This document shows, piece by piece, positions 43,395 through 51,670 of a stretch of DNA of 64,000 nt; positions within the stretch are counted from its first letter, which is position 1; every line of letters starts with the position of its first letter. The DNA comes from Streptomyces camelliae (GTDB taxonomy: Bacteria; Actinomycetota; Actinomycetes; Streptomycetales; Streptomycetaceae), in the NCBI RefSeq assembly GCF_027625935.1, contig NZ_CP115300.1, forward strand, positions 62,001 to 126,000, written 5' to 3'. Below the pieces are notes generated by a model, which saw nothing but the letters and a program-made list of their open reading frames with translations, did not search any database and was not told the DNA's origin. The translations under genes and the position numbers were made by a program.

Positions 43395-46300
43395 CCCGTC
43401 CCACCGCCGTACTCGTCGCCAACCGCGGTGAGATAGCCCGCCGCGTGATCCGTACCGCCCGCAGGATGGGGCTCGCCACCGTCGCCGTCTTCTCAGACGC
43501 CGACCGGGCCGCGCCGCACGTCCGCGAGGCCGACCACGCGGTCCGCCTCGGACCGGCGCCGGCCCGCGAGTCGTACCTGCGCGGCGAGGCGATCATCGAC
43601 GCCGCTCTCGCCCGGGGCGCGGGCATCATCCACCCCGGGTACGGCTTCCTCTCCGAGAACACCGCCTTCGCCCGTGCCGTGGAGGAGGCGGGCCTCAGGT
43701 TCGCCGGGCCCACCGCCGACCAGATCACCGCCTTCGGCGAGAAGCACACCGCGCGCGCCCTGGCGAAGGCGGCCGGAGTGCCGCTGCTGGCCGGAACGGA
43801 ACTGCTCGCGAGTGCCGAGGAGGCCGTCACCGCGGCCTCCTCGATCGGGCTGCCCGTGATGGTCAAGGCCACCGGTGGCGGCGGCGGCATCGGCATGCAG
43901 GCCTGCGCCACGGCCGGCGAGGTACGCGAGGCATTCGCCCGCGTCGCGGCGCTCGCGGAGTCCAACTTCGGCTCCGGCGGGGTATTCCTGGAGCGCCTGG
44001 TGCGCCCCGCCCGCCATGTGGAAGTGCAGGTCTTCGGCGACGGCACCGGCCGGATCGCCGTACTCGGCGACCGGGACTGCTCGTTGCAGCGCCGCAACCA
44101 GAAGGTGATCGAGGAGGCCCCCGCCCCGGCGCTGCCCGCTCGGGTGCGCGCGCTGCTGCACGACTCCTCGCGCCGGCTGCTCGCCTCGGTCGGCTACCGG
44201 GGCGCGGGCACCGTGGAGTTCGTCTACGACCCGGTGCGCGAGGAGGCCGCCTTCCTGGAGGTCAACACCCGCCTCCAGGTCGAACACCCGGTGACGGAGG
44301 AGGCGTACGGCGTCGACCTCGTCGAACTCATGCTGCTGCTGGCCCGGGACGGCGAGGTCGACGACGCCGTGTTCGAGCGGGAGTGGGCACCCGCCGGGCA
44401 CGCCGTGGAGGCCCGCGTCTACGCCGAGGACCCAGGCAAGGACTCGCTGCCCTCCTCGGGTCTGATCACCCGGGCGGTCTTCCCCGGCGAGGGTGCGGAC
44501 GCCATGCCCGGCGTCCGCGTCGACGGCTTCGCCGAGACCGGCCTGGAGGTGTCGCCGTACTACGACCCCATGCTGGCCAAGGTGATCTCCAAGGGCCCCA
44601 CCCGCGACGCCGCGTTCGACCTGCTCGGCCGGGCCCTGGCCGCGAGCCGGGTCGACGGCATCGTGACCAACCTGGGCCTGCTGCGCGAGCTGACCGTGCG
44701 GGGCGAGGTGCGCGGGGTGGTGCACAGCACCGGCACGCTCGACACCGCCCGCGACCCCGAGCCGCGCATCGACGTGCTGGTGCCGGGGGCACTGACCACC
44801 GTGCAGGACCTGCCCGGTCGGCTCGGCCACTGGCACGTGGGCGTGCCGCCGAGCGGGCCGTTCGACGCCGTCTCGTTCGCCGAGGCCAACCTGGCCGTCG
44901 GCAACCCGCGGACGGCGCCCGGCCTGGAGGTCACCGCGGGCGGGCTGACCCTGCGCTTCTCGCACGCCACCGTGGTCGCCGTCACCGGCGCCCCTGTCCC
45001 GGTGACGGTGGACGGCACGCCGGCGGCCCGGTGGGAACCGGTGCCGGTGCCGGCCGGCGCCACCCTGGTGCTCGGCCCCTGCCAGGGGCCCGGCCTGCGC
45101 AGTTACGTGGCCGTCCGAGGCGGGATCGACGTGCCCGCGTACCTGGGCAGCGCCTCGACGTTCACCCTCGGCGGTTTCGGCGGGCACGGCGGGCGGGCAC
45201 TGCGCGCCGGGGACGTCCTGCGGCCCGGGACCGCCCGGGCCGCAGGCGGCCGCCCCACCCCGGCCGGGCGGCAGCCCGCGATCGTCTCGCACTGGCGGAT
45301 CGGTGTGACCGAAGGCCCGCACGCGGCACCCGAGTTCTTCACCCGCGAGGACATCGACACCCTCTACGCCACCGACTACCAGGTGCACCACAACTCTGCC
45401 CGCACCGGCATCCGCCTGATCGGGCCGAAACCCCGGTGGGCTCGCCAGGACGGCGGCGAGGCCGGACTGCACCCCTCGAACATCCACGACACCCCGTACG
45501 CGGTGGGCGCGCTGGACTTCACCGGGGACACCCCGATCGTCCTGGGGCCCGACGGGCCGTCCCTCGGCGGGTTCGTGTGCCCCGCCGTGGTCGCCAGCGG
45601 TGACCTGTGGAAGCTCGGCCAGGTCCGGCCGGGCGACACCGTCCGCTTCGTACCGGTCGCAGAGGCCGACGCGGCCGGCCTCGACGCCCGCCGTGCCTCC
45701 CCCGCGCTGACCAGCGCGGGCGGTGACGGTGACGACGGCGTGCTGGGCCGTCTGGAGGCCACCGACGCCCGGCCGGCTGTCACCTACCGCCGGGACGGCG
45801 ACGACAACGTCCTGGTCGAGTACGGTCCCATGGTGCTCGACCTCGGTCTGCGCATGCGGGTGCACGCCCTGCAGGAGACCCTGGCCGCGCATGCACCCGA
45901 CGGCATCGTGGACGTCACCCCGGGCATCCGCTCCCTCCAGATCCACACCGACGCCCGCCGGCTGCGGGCCCGTGACCTGACGGCCCTGCTGCGTGAACTG
46001 GAGGATGAGGTCCCGCCCAGCAACGAGCTGGTGGTGCCCTCCCGCACGGTGCGGCTGCCGCTCAGCTGGGACGACCCGGCGACCCGGCTGGCCATCGAGC
46101 GGTACATGGCCGGGGTGCGCGACGACGCCCCCTGGTGCCCGTGGAACATCGAGTTCATCCGCCGTATCAACGGCCTGGAGAGCGCCGACGACGTCTACCG
46201 CACCGTCTTCGACGCCTCCTACCTGGTGCTCGGGCTCGGCGACGTGTACCTCGGCGCCCCCGTGGCCACCCCGCTCGACCCACGCCACCGCCTGGTGACC

Positions 46301-46984
46301 ACCAAGTACAACCCGGCCCGGACCTGGACCGCGGAGAACTCCGTCGGCATCGGCGGCGCCTACCTGTGCGTCTACGGCATGGAGGGCCCCGGCGGATACC
46401 AGTTCGTCGGCCGCACCGTGCAGGTCTGGAACCGATTCCGCAGGGGTGGCCTGTTCCAGGACTCCCCCTGGGCGCTGCGCTTCTTCGACCGCATCGAGTG
46501 GTATCCCGTCACGGCGGAGGAACTGCTCGAACTGCGCGCCGAGACCGACGCCGGCCGCGGTGACTTCCCGGTCGAGGAAGGCACCTTCTCGATCGCCGAG
46601 CACCACGCCTTCCTGGCCGCCGAGGCCGACTCGATCGCGGCCTTCAGGCAGCGGCAGAGCGCCGCGTTCGAGGCCGAGAAGCGGCGCTGGCGGGCCGCGG
46701 GCGAGTTCGACCGCGACGACGACCCGGAACCCGCGACGGCCGCCGCCACCGTCACCGTCCCGGACGGCGCGGTCCCGGTCACCGCGCCGTTCACCGCCAC
46801 CGTCTGGCAGATCACCGCCGAACCCGGCGCCACCATGGCCGACGGCGATCCGATCCTCTCCCTGGAAGCGATGAAGATGGAGTCGAAGATACAAACCCCC
46901 GCCGCCGGAACCCTGCTGGCGATCTACGTCAGGCCCGGCGAACAGGTCGCACCCGGCCAGATCCTCGCGGCGGTGCGAGCATGA
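43391..46984 (+). CDS. uca: Urea (or guanidine) carboxylase, biotin-dependent
   Basis: The 1197-residue multidomain enzyme starts at GTG 43391 (MTRPTAVLVANRGEIARRVIRTARRMG). It has biotin carboxylase N-domain, ATP-grasp with KATGGGGGIGMQ (about residue 160), HxxR-type EVNTRLQVEHPVTEE (about 295) and the biotin carboxylase C-domain (about 335-440). A KipA/AHS2-like carboxyltransferase half follows (about 460-780), then a KipI/AHS1-like half (about 800-1000). The C-terminal biotinyl domain has LEAMKME with the biotin Lys at 1162. It carboxylates urea to allophanate using ATP and bicarbonate. It overlaps both neighbours by 4 bp, so the operon is tightly coupled. Length and order match bacterial urea carboxylases. 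Confidence 0.95.
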   Translation: MTRPTAVLVANRGEIARRVIRTARRMGLATVAVFSDADRAAPHVREADHAVRLGPAPARESYLRGEAIIDAALARGAGIIHPGYGFLSENTAFARAVEEAGLRFAGPTADQITAFGEKHTARALAKAAGVPLLAGTELLASAEEAVTAASSIGLPVMVKATGGGGGIGMQACATAGEVREAFARVAALAESNFGSGGVFLERLVRPARHVEVQVFGDGTGRIAVLGDRDCSLQRRNQKVIEEAPAPALPARVRALLHDSSRRLLASVGYRGAGTVEFVYDPVREEAAFLEVNTRLQVEHPVTEEAYGVDLVELMLLLARDGEVDDAVFEREWAPAGHAVEARVYAEDPGKDSLPSSGLITRAVFPGEGADAMPGVRVDGFAETGLEVSPYYDPMLAKVISKGPTRDAAFDLLGRALAASRVDGIVTNLGLLRELTVRGEVRGVVHSTGTLDTARDPEPRIDVLVPGALTTVQDLPGRLGHWHVGVPPSGPFDAVSFAEANLAVGNPRTAPGLEVTAGGLTLRFSHATVVAVTGAPVPVTVDGTPAARWEPVPVPAGATLVLGPCQGPGLRSYVAVRGGIDVPAYLGSASTFTLGGFGGHGGRALRAGDVLRPGTARAAGGRPTPAGRQPAIVSHWRIGVTEGPHAAPEFFTREDIDTLYATDYQVHHNSARTGIRLIGPKPRWARQDGGEAGLHPSNIHDTPYAVGALDFTGDTPIVLGPDGPSLGGFVCPAVVASGDLWKLGQVRPGDTVRFVPVAEADAAGLDARRASPALTSAGGDGDDGVLGRLEATDARPAVTYRRDGDDNVLVEYGPMVLDLGLRMRVHALQETLAAHAPDGIVDVTPGIRSLQIHTDARRLRARDLTALLRELEDEVPPSNELVVPSRTVRLPLSWDDPATRLAIERYMAGVRDDAPWCPWNIEFIRRINGLESADDVYRTVFDASYLVLGLGDVYLGAPVATPLDPRHRLVTTKYNPARTWTAENSVGIGGAYLCVYGMEGPGGYQFVGRTVQVWNRFRRGGLFQDSPWALRFFDRIEWYPVTAEELLELRAETDAGRGDFPVEEGTFSIAEHHAFLAAEADSIAAFRQRQSAAFEAEKRRWRAAGEFDRDDDPEPATAAATVTVPDGAVPVTAPFTATVWQITAEPGATMADGDPILSLEAMKMESKIQTPAAGTLLAIYVRPGEQVAPGQILAAVRA

Positions 46985-48654
46985 GTGCCATGACACCGGC
47001 CGCACGTGTGGCAGCCGCCTACGACCGCGTCAAGAGCGCCGACCGGCCCGAGATCTGGATCCACCTCAGGCCGCGCGAGGAGGTGCTCGACGAGGCGGCC
47101 GGGATCGACCCCGCGCTGCCGCTGGCCGGCCTGGTGGCCGCCGTCAAGGACAACATCGACGTGGCCGGGCTGCCCACGACCGCGGGCGCGCCGTCGTACG
47201 CGTACGTCCCGCGGGCCGACGCGCCCGCGGTCGCGCGGCTGCGCGCGGCCGGCGCGGTGGTGCTCGGCAAGACCAACCTGGACCAGTTCGCCACCGGCCT
47301 CGTCGGCACCCGCAGCCCCTACGGTGCGGTGCGCAACGCCTGGCACCCGGACCGCATCTCGGGCGGCTCGTCCTCCGGCTCGGCCGTCGCGGTCGCGCTG
47401 GGCATCGCCGACCTCGCGCTCGGCACCGACACGGCCGGCTCGGGGCGGGTGCCCGCCGCCCTCAACGGCATCGTCGGCGTCAAGCCGACCAAGGGCCTGG
47501 TGCCGGTGACCGGTGTGGTCCCCGCCTGCTACACCCTCGACTGCGTCACCGTCTTCGCCCGCGACCTGCGACTCGCCCGTACGGCGGCGGAGCTGATCGA
47601 GGGCCCGGACCCGGCCGACCCGCTCTCCCGCACCGGGACCCCGCTCCCGCCGCCTCCCGCGCGCCCTCGGATCGCCGTCCCGGCCCCGGAGCACCTTCAG
47701 GGCCTGGCCGACGGCTGGCGCGAGGCCTTCGACGCCGCGGTCGCCCGGCTGGCGAGCACCGGGGCGGAGATCGTCGAGGCCGACGTCACGCCGCTGCTGA
47801 AGGCCGCGGAGCTGCTGTACGGGGGCGCGTTCGTCGCCGAGCGGTACGCAGCCGTCGGCGCGCATCTGGAGAAGCACCGCGACCTGATCGGCACGGACCT
47901 CGATCCGACCGTCGCCTCGCTCGTGCTGGCCGGCCGGGAGAAGACGGCCGCCGACTGGGCCGCCGACACCGCGCGCCTGGCCGCGCTGGGCGCCGCCGGA
48001 CGCGTCCTTCTCGGAGGCTGTACGGCGCTGCTGACCCCGACCACCACCTGGCACCCCACCCTCGCTCAGGTGGCGGCCGACCCGGTCGGGGCCAACGCCC
48101 GGCTGGGCCGCTTCACCAACTTCGCGAACCTGCTGGACTGCGCCTCGCTCGCCGTGCCCGCGGGGTTCGTGGACGGCCTGCCGTTCGGTGTGATGTTCAC
48201 CGGGCCGGCCTTCTCCGACCGCACGCTGGCCGCCCTGGCCGAGCGGTTCGCCGACCCGTCGCTGGACCTGTTCGTGGTCGGCGCCCACCTCACCGGACAG
48301 CCGCTCAACGCCCAGGTGGTACAGGCGGGCGGCACCCTGGTGGGCCCGGCGCGCACGGCCGCCGGCTACCGGCTGTACGCCCTGCCGACCGAGCCGCCCA
48401 AGCCGGGTCTGGTCCGCGTCACCGGGGAAGCGGCAGGCGGTACGGGGCAGGGCGTCGAGGGCGAGGTCTGGCGGCTTCCGGCGGCCGGGTTCGGGACGTT
48501 CACCGCTGCCGTTCCCCCGCCGATGACCATCGGCACCGTGGAACTGGCCGACGGGCGGCGGGTCAGCGGCTTCCTCGCCGAGCCGTACGCCGTTGAGGGC
48601 GCGCCCGACATCACCCGCTTCGGCGGCTGGCGAGCCTACACGGCCGCCACATGA
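46981..48654 (+). CDS. atzF: Allophanate hydrolase
   Basis: This 557-residue amidase-signature enzyme hydrolyses allophanate to ammonia and CO2. The Ser-cisSer-Lys triad is visible: Lys56 in VAAVKDNIDVAG, the glycine/serine loop GGSSSGSAV (130-134) and the nucleophile Ser154 in GTDTAGSGRVPA. The C-terminal gamma-glutamylcyclotransferase-like domain (AQVVQAGGTLVGPARTAAGYRLYALPTEPPKPGLVRV...VELADGRRVSGFLAEP) is the allophanate-hydrolase C domain. It overlaps the carboxylase by 4 bp. The gene name follows common use for this enzyme. Confidence 0.94.
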   Translation: MSAMTPAARVAAAYDRVKSADRPEIWIHLRPREEVLDEAAGIDPALPLAGLVAAVKDNIDVAGLPTTAGAPSYAYVPRADAPAVARLRAAGAVVLGKTNLDQFATGLVGTRSPYGAVRNAWHPDRISGGSSSGSAVAVALGIADLALGTDTAGSGRVPAALNGIVGVKPTKGLVPVTGVVPACYTLDCVTVFARDLRLARTAAELIEGPDPADPLSRTGTPLPPPPARPRIAVPAPEHLQGLADGWREAFDAAVARLASTGAEIVEADVTPLLKAAELLYGGAFVAERYAAVGAHLEKHRDLIGTDLDPTVASLVLAGREKTAADWAADTARLAALGAAGRVLLGGCTALLTPTTTWHPTLAQVAADPVGANARLGRFTNFANLLDCASLAVPAGFVDGLPFGVMFTGPAFSDRTLAALAERFADPSLDLFVVGAHLTGQPLNAQVVQAGGTLVGPARTAAGYRLYALPTEPPKPGLVRVTGEAAGGTGQGVEGEVWRLPAAGFGTFTAAVPPPMTIGTVELADGRRVSGFLAEPYAVEGAPDITRFGGWRAYTAAT

Positions 48655-48703
48655 GCGAAGGCGGCGGCGCGGGCGCCTGACACCGGGGTGGCAGGATGGG
48701 GCC

Positions 48704-49399
48704 ATGACGACGACGCGTCCCCGCCAAGGCAGGCCCCGGCACACGCCGCCGTCCGATCCCGGCACCTCCGCGCGGGAACAGATACTCGACGCCGCCGGGG
48801 CGCTCTTCGTCGAACGCGGGGTCGCCGGCACCAGCACCCGGATGATCGCCGAGCGCGTCGGCATCCGGCAGGCCTCGCTGTACTACCACTTCGCCACCAA
48901 GGAGGACATCCTCGCCGAGCTGCTGGCCACGTCCGTACGGCCGAGTCTGCGGATGGTGGAGCGCATCCAGGCGCTGGTGCCCGAACGGATCGACCCGGCC
49001 GCCGCGCTCTACGCGGTGGCCGCGATGGACGTGCGCACCCTCTCCCGCACCAGCTACAACATCGGCACGCTCTATCTGCTGCCGGAGGTGCGGGCCGAAC
49101 GGTTCGACGCCTTCCGCGCGGAGCGGGGCCGGCTCCAGGCGGGCTACGGCGCGCTCGGCGCCCTGGCGGCGCCCGAGGACGTCACCCGGAGCATGCCCGC
49201 CGAACGGATCGGCGAGCTGCTGATCCAGCTGGTCGAGGTCGTCATCCAGATACGCCGCTCCCGCGAGCCGGATCCGGCCGACACGGACGCCATCGCGTCG
49301 TCGTGCCTGCGGCTGTGCGGCCTCGACGAGCGGGCCGTGGCCCGGGCGAGGGGCGGGGCGGCGGCGCTGCTGAGCGGTTCGGACCGGCCGACGTCTTGA
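48704..49399 (+). CDS. TetR family regulator of the urea amidolyase operon
   Basis: This 231-residue protein begins with a basic tail, then SAREQILDAAGALFVERGVAGTSTRMIAERVGIRQASLYYHFATKEDILAELLATS. A helical TetR_C domain follows with mixed charged loops (MDVRTLSRTSYNIGTLYLLPEVRAERFDAFRAERGRLQAGYGALG). ATG 48704 is 49 bp after the hydrolase stop on the same strand, so it is probably in the operon. The likely target is the 9+9-bp palindrome at 39968. Confidence 0.9.
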   Translation: MTTTRPRQGRPRHTPPSDPGTSAREQILDAAGALFVERGVAGTSTRMIAERVGIRQASLYYHFATKEDILAELLATSVRPSLRMVERIQALVPERIDPAAALYAVAAMDVRTLSRTSYNIGTLYLLPEVRAERFDAFRAERGRLQAGYGALGALAAPEDVTRSMPAERIGELLIQLVEVVIQIRRSREPDPADTDAIASSCLRLCGLDERAVARARGGAAALLSGSDRPTS

Positions 49400-49633
49400 C
49401 GAGCGCGATCGCCGCACCGGGCGATCACTGCACCGGCGATCCTCCCGCCGCACCCGGGGGCGCGGTCTCCGGCCCAGAACAAGGCAGGAATGGCCGGCGC
49501 CGCCGTCCGAACGGGCCGTAAGGGCACACCCGTCTTCCCGCCGGAGCATTCCGGGCCGAGCGCGGCATGGGCAGCGGGCCCCCAGCCATGCTCCTTCTGG
49601 TCCCGGCCACCACTCACCTCAGGAGCCGATGCC

Positions 49634-50270
49634 ATGCACAAGGTGAAGCTGTTCTGCGCCGCGGCGGCCGCGGGCACCGGCCTCATGTGCGCGGGCGCTG
49701 GAACGGCCTCGGCCTCGGAGGTGATCTCCAAGGACTACGGAAACCCGTCGGCCTGCGCCATGGCCGCGCTGAGCTGGGCGATCCAGAATCCCGGTGACTC
49801 CCGGTCGGCCTGGTGCGCCGGTCTTCCCCCCGGCACCGTCCGGTCGTGGGGCCGAGGAAATGCTCCGGCTCGGCGACCTCGTCGGCCCCCGGCGGGGGGA
49901 GAGGGCGCCGGCGGTGCCCTCGTCGTCGGGGAGCCCGGCGTCGGCAAGTCGGTCCTGTTCGACCCGACCGCCCGGACGAGTGCCGACGTGCTCGCCACCG
50001 CCCTCGGGCCGCGCGGCGCCCGGGAAACCGGCCCCGAGCCCGCAGGCCGTGCAGTTCCCCGCTGCAGGGCCCGGGCCCATACCTGCTGCCTGCGGCGTCT
50101 TTCTGTACTGCGCCGCTCGCCGGCGGCGCCTTTCTGGCCACGCTGTGGGGGAAGCAAAGGCCGTGCCGGCGGCCTCGACCGGATCGCGTTGATTCCCGCG
50201 GGAAAGGGCGGGCGTGGGCGGTCTTGTTCATGCTGCACCGTGAACCGGCGGCTGAACAGATGTGACGCGT
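49634..50270 (+). pseudogene. Small secreted protein start fused to AAA/LuxR-type ATPase fragment
   Basis: ATG 49634, after AGGAG, starts a clean signal peptide MHKVKLFCAAAAAGTGLMCAGAGTASAS and a short secreted domain with two Cys (NPSACAMAALSWAIQNPGDSRSAWCAG). Beyond about 49850 the same frame reads GGALVVGEPGVGKSVLFDPTART, a Walker A region like that of LAL/LuxR ATPase regulators. Composition then breaks down before the stop at 50311. The secreted protein lost its own end by fusion. The second part is a fragment, since no Walker B or HTH follows. Confidence 0.45.
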
Positions 50271-50416
50271 GCTGGTGTGCTCGTCTGTCGGCGTGCTCGC
50301 GCTGGTCGTGAGGGGCAGTCTGAGTAGTAGATCATCTGGCGAAGTTGTCTCGGGCGCGGATCGAGTGCCGGACAAGTCATTGAGCGTTGGAGGGAGCGAT
50401 CAGGCAAGGTGGGCGG

Positions 50417-51008
50417 ATGCCCGAGTCGTCCTTGCCCGGAGGTTTCATCAATGCGGTCGTTCGTGTCGGAGACACGGTGCGCCGTCCAGCCTCGGGTCAC
50501 ACGAAGTTCGTGAGTGATCTGCTGATTTTGCTGGAAGCCAGTGGCTGGAGTGGTGCTCCGCGGTATCTCGGTTTGGACAACGAGGGCCGTGAAACCCTCA
50601 GTTACCTCGATGGCCATGTGGCATGGGAACCTCTATCAGCTATGCAGTGGTGAGCTTCGGCCGGCGGCGTTCATCGACTGGGACCTTGCTGCGCCGGGCG
50701 GGCGGATCCACGATATCGCTCATGTCTGCTGGCAGTACCTCGATCTGGGCCCTTCGGTCACCGACGTCGAGGAAGTAGCCCGGCGTATGAGACTGATCGG
50801 CGACGGCTACGAGTTGTCCGACCGCCGACGTCTCGTGTCCACGATCTTGTGGTGGCAGGACCGGTGCTGGCGGGGCATCGAGAACCAGGCCGATGCGTGT
50901 GAGGTCGCCATGGCCCGGCTCCGTGTCGCAGGGGTGGTGAGGCAGGTCCAGAGGGCCTATCAGGGGGTTTCCGATCACCGGGAAGCATTGGAATGCTCAC
51001 TGCGGTGA
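50417..51008 (+). pseudogene. Aminoglycoside phosphotransferase-family gene with internal deletion
   Basis: The first frame gives MPESSLPGGFINAVVRVGDTVRRPASGHTKFVSDLLILLEASGWSGAPRYLGLDNEGRETLSYLDGHVAWEPLSAMQW, the APH-family N-lobe. After a frame change the second gives SGELRPAAFIDWDLAAPGGRIHDIAHVCWQYLDLGPSVTDVEEVARRMRLIGDGYELSDRRRLVSTILWW, the DFG-like D and C-lobe. The region between, which should hold the catalytic HxDxxxxN loop, is deleted at about 50645. No kinase activity is expected. Confidence 0.75.
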
Positions 51009-51203
51009 GCGCCTGGGTAACGGTCGCGGTCGGTTCGCTGATTCCGTCGCCAAATACACTACTTCCGCGCACCAGGCCCGTGACATCGAGAACTGATGTC
51101 TGTTTGGGCATCAACGGTGCCCAAAAGTGCATCCGGACAGTTTTACGGCCAATGTGTCGACATCGCTCGTTCGCGCACACACGGCAATCTACCGCCAAAA
51201 GAA

Positions 51204-51219
51204 TGTGACATGGGTCACA
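51204..51219. promoter_or_regulatory. Crp-type palindrome TGTGACATGGGTCACA
   Basis: Perfect TGTGA-N6-TCACA half-sites; also fits the GTG-N6-GnCAC form I recall for the Streptomyces Crp protein. It ends 1 bp before a -35 box, an activator position. Confidence 0.6.
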
Positions 51220-51220
51220 G

Positions 51221-51250
51221 TTGACCATTCAAGCAGCGTGCATTTAATAT
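51221..51250 (+). promoter_or_regulatory. Sigma70/HrdB-type promoter TTGACC-N18-TAATAT
   Basis: A -35 TTGACC at 51221-51226 and -10 TAATAT at 51245-51250, spaced by 18 bp, next to the Crp-like site. It is the best promoter match in this region and points toward the NRPS genes. Confidence 0.6.
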
Positions 51251-51670
51251 TTGCGGAAATGAGGCAAGAGTAGAGACGGTCCAGCAAAATAGACGCCTCT
51301 TTAACCGCTCTCCCCTATGCACCTGACGCACTTTTGTGGAGTTTCCATTAGAAATGGCGACATTCACGGATCACGCAAGACGCCGGTGAACCGGCACGGA
51401 TATCGGTTCGAGATCCCCGGTAGTCGGCCACTCATGTTCGACACCTCGGCTGAATACCGACGTTAACCACGTCACTTCGCCTATCGGCCGCAGTGCAAGC
51501 CTCGCTGGAGACCCTGCACGCATTTCTTCTCCGCGCACATTCCGGACGCCGTGCCAGATCCTTCGGGAACAGACATGTCGGGTGTATTCGCGCACCTTTG
51601 CCTGAAACCTCGATCCTTCGGAAACGCGGGATCCGATTCCGCTGCGTTCTTTTCTCGTGAAGGGTAATTC

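Larger units (their letters stand above)
51009..51670. other. Long leader/promoter region of the NRPS-PKS genes
   Basis: This ~660-bp stretch is less GC-rich than its surroundings and has no supported gene. It contains the Crp-like palindrome (51204-51219) and promoter (51221-51250). From the predicted start near 51257 the untranslated leader would be about 410 nt, unusually long. Weak self-complementary patches occur near 51390-51430, but no known riboswitch is recognisable. Confidence 0.5.

Noticed and set aside
43493..48864. Long minus-strand open frames opposite urea carboxylase and allophanate hydrolase
   Set aside because: Low-complexity shadow translations with no motifs; the sense strand encodes complete, recognisable enzymes.
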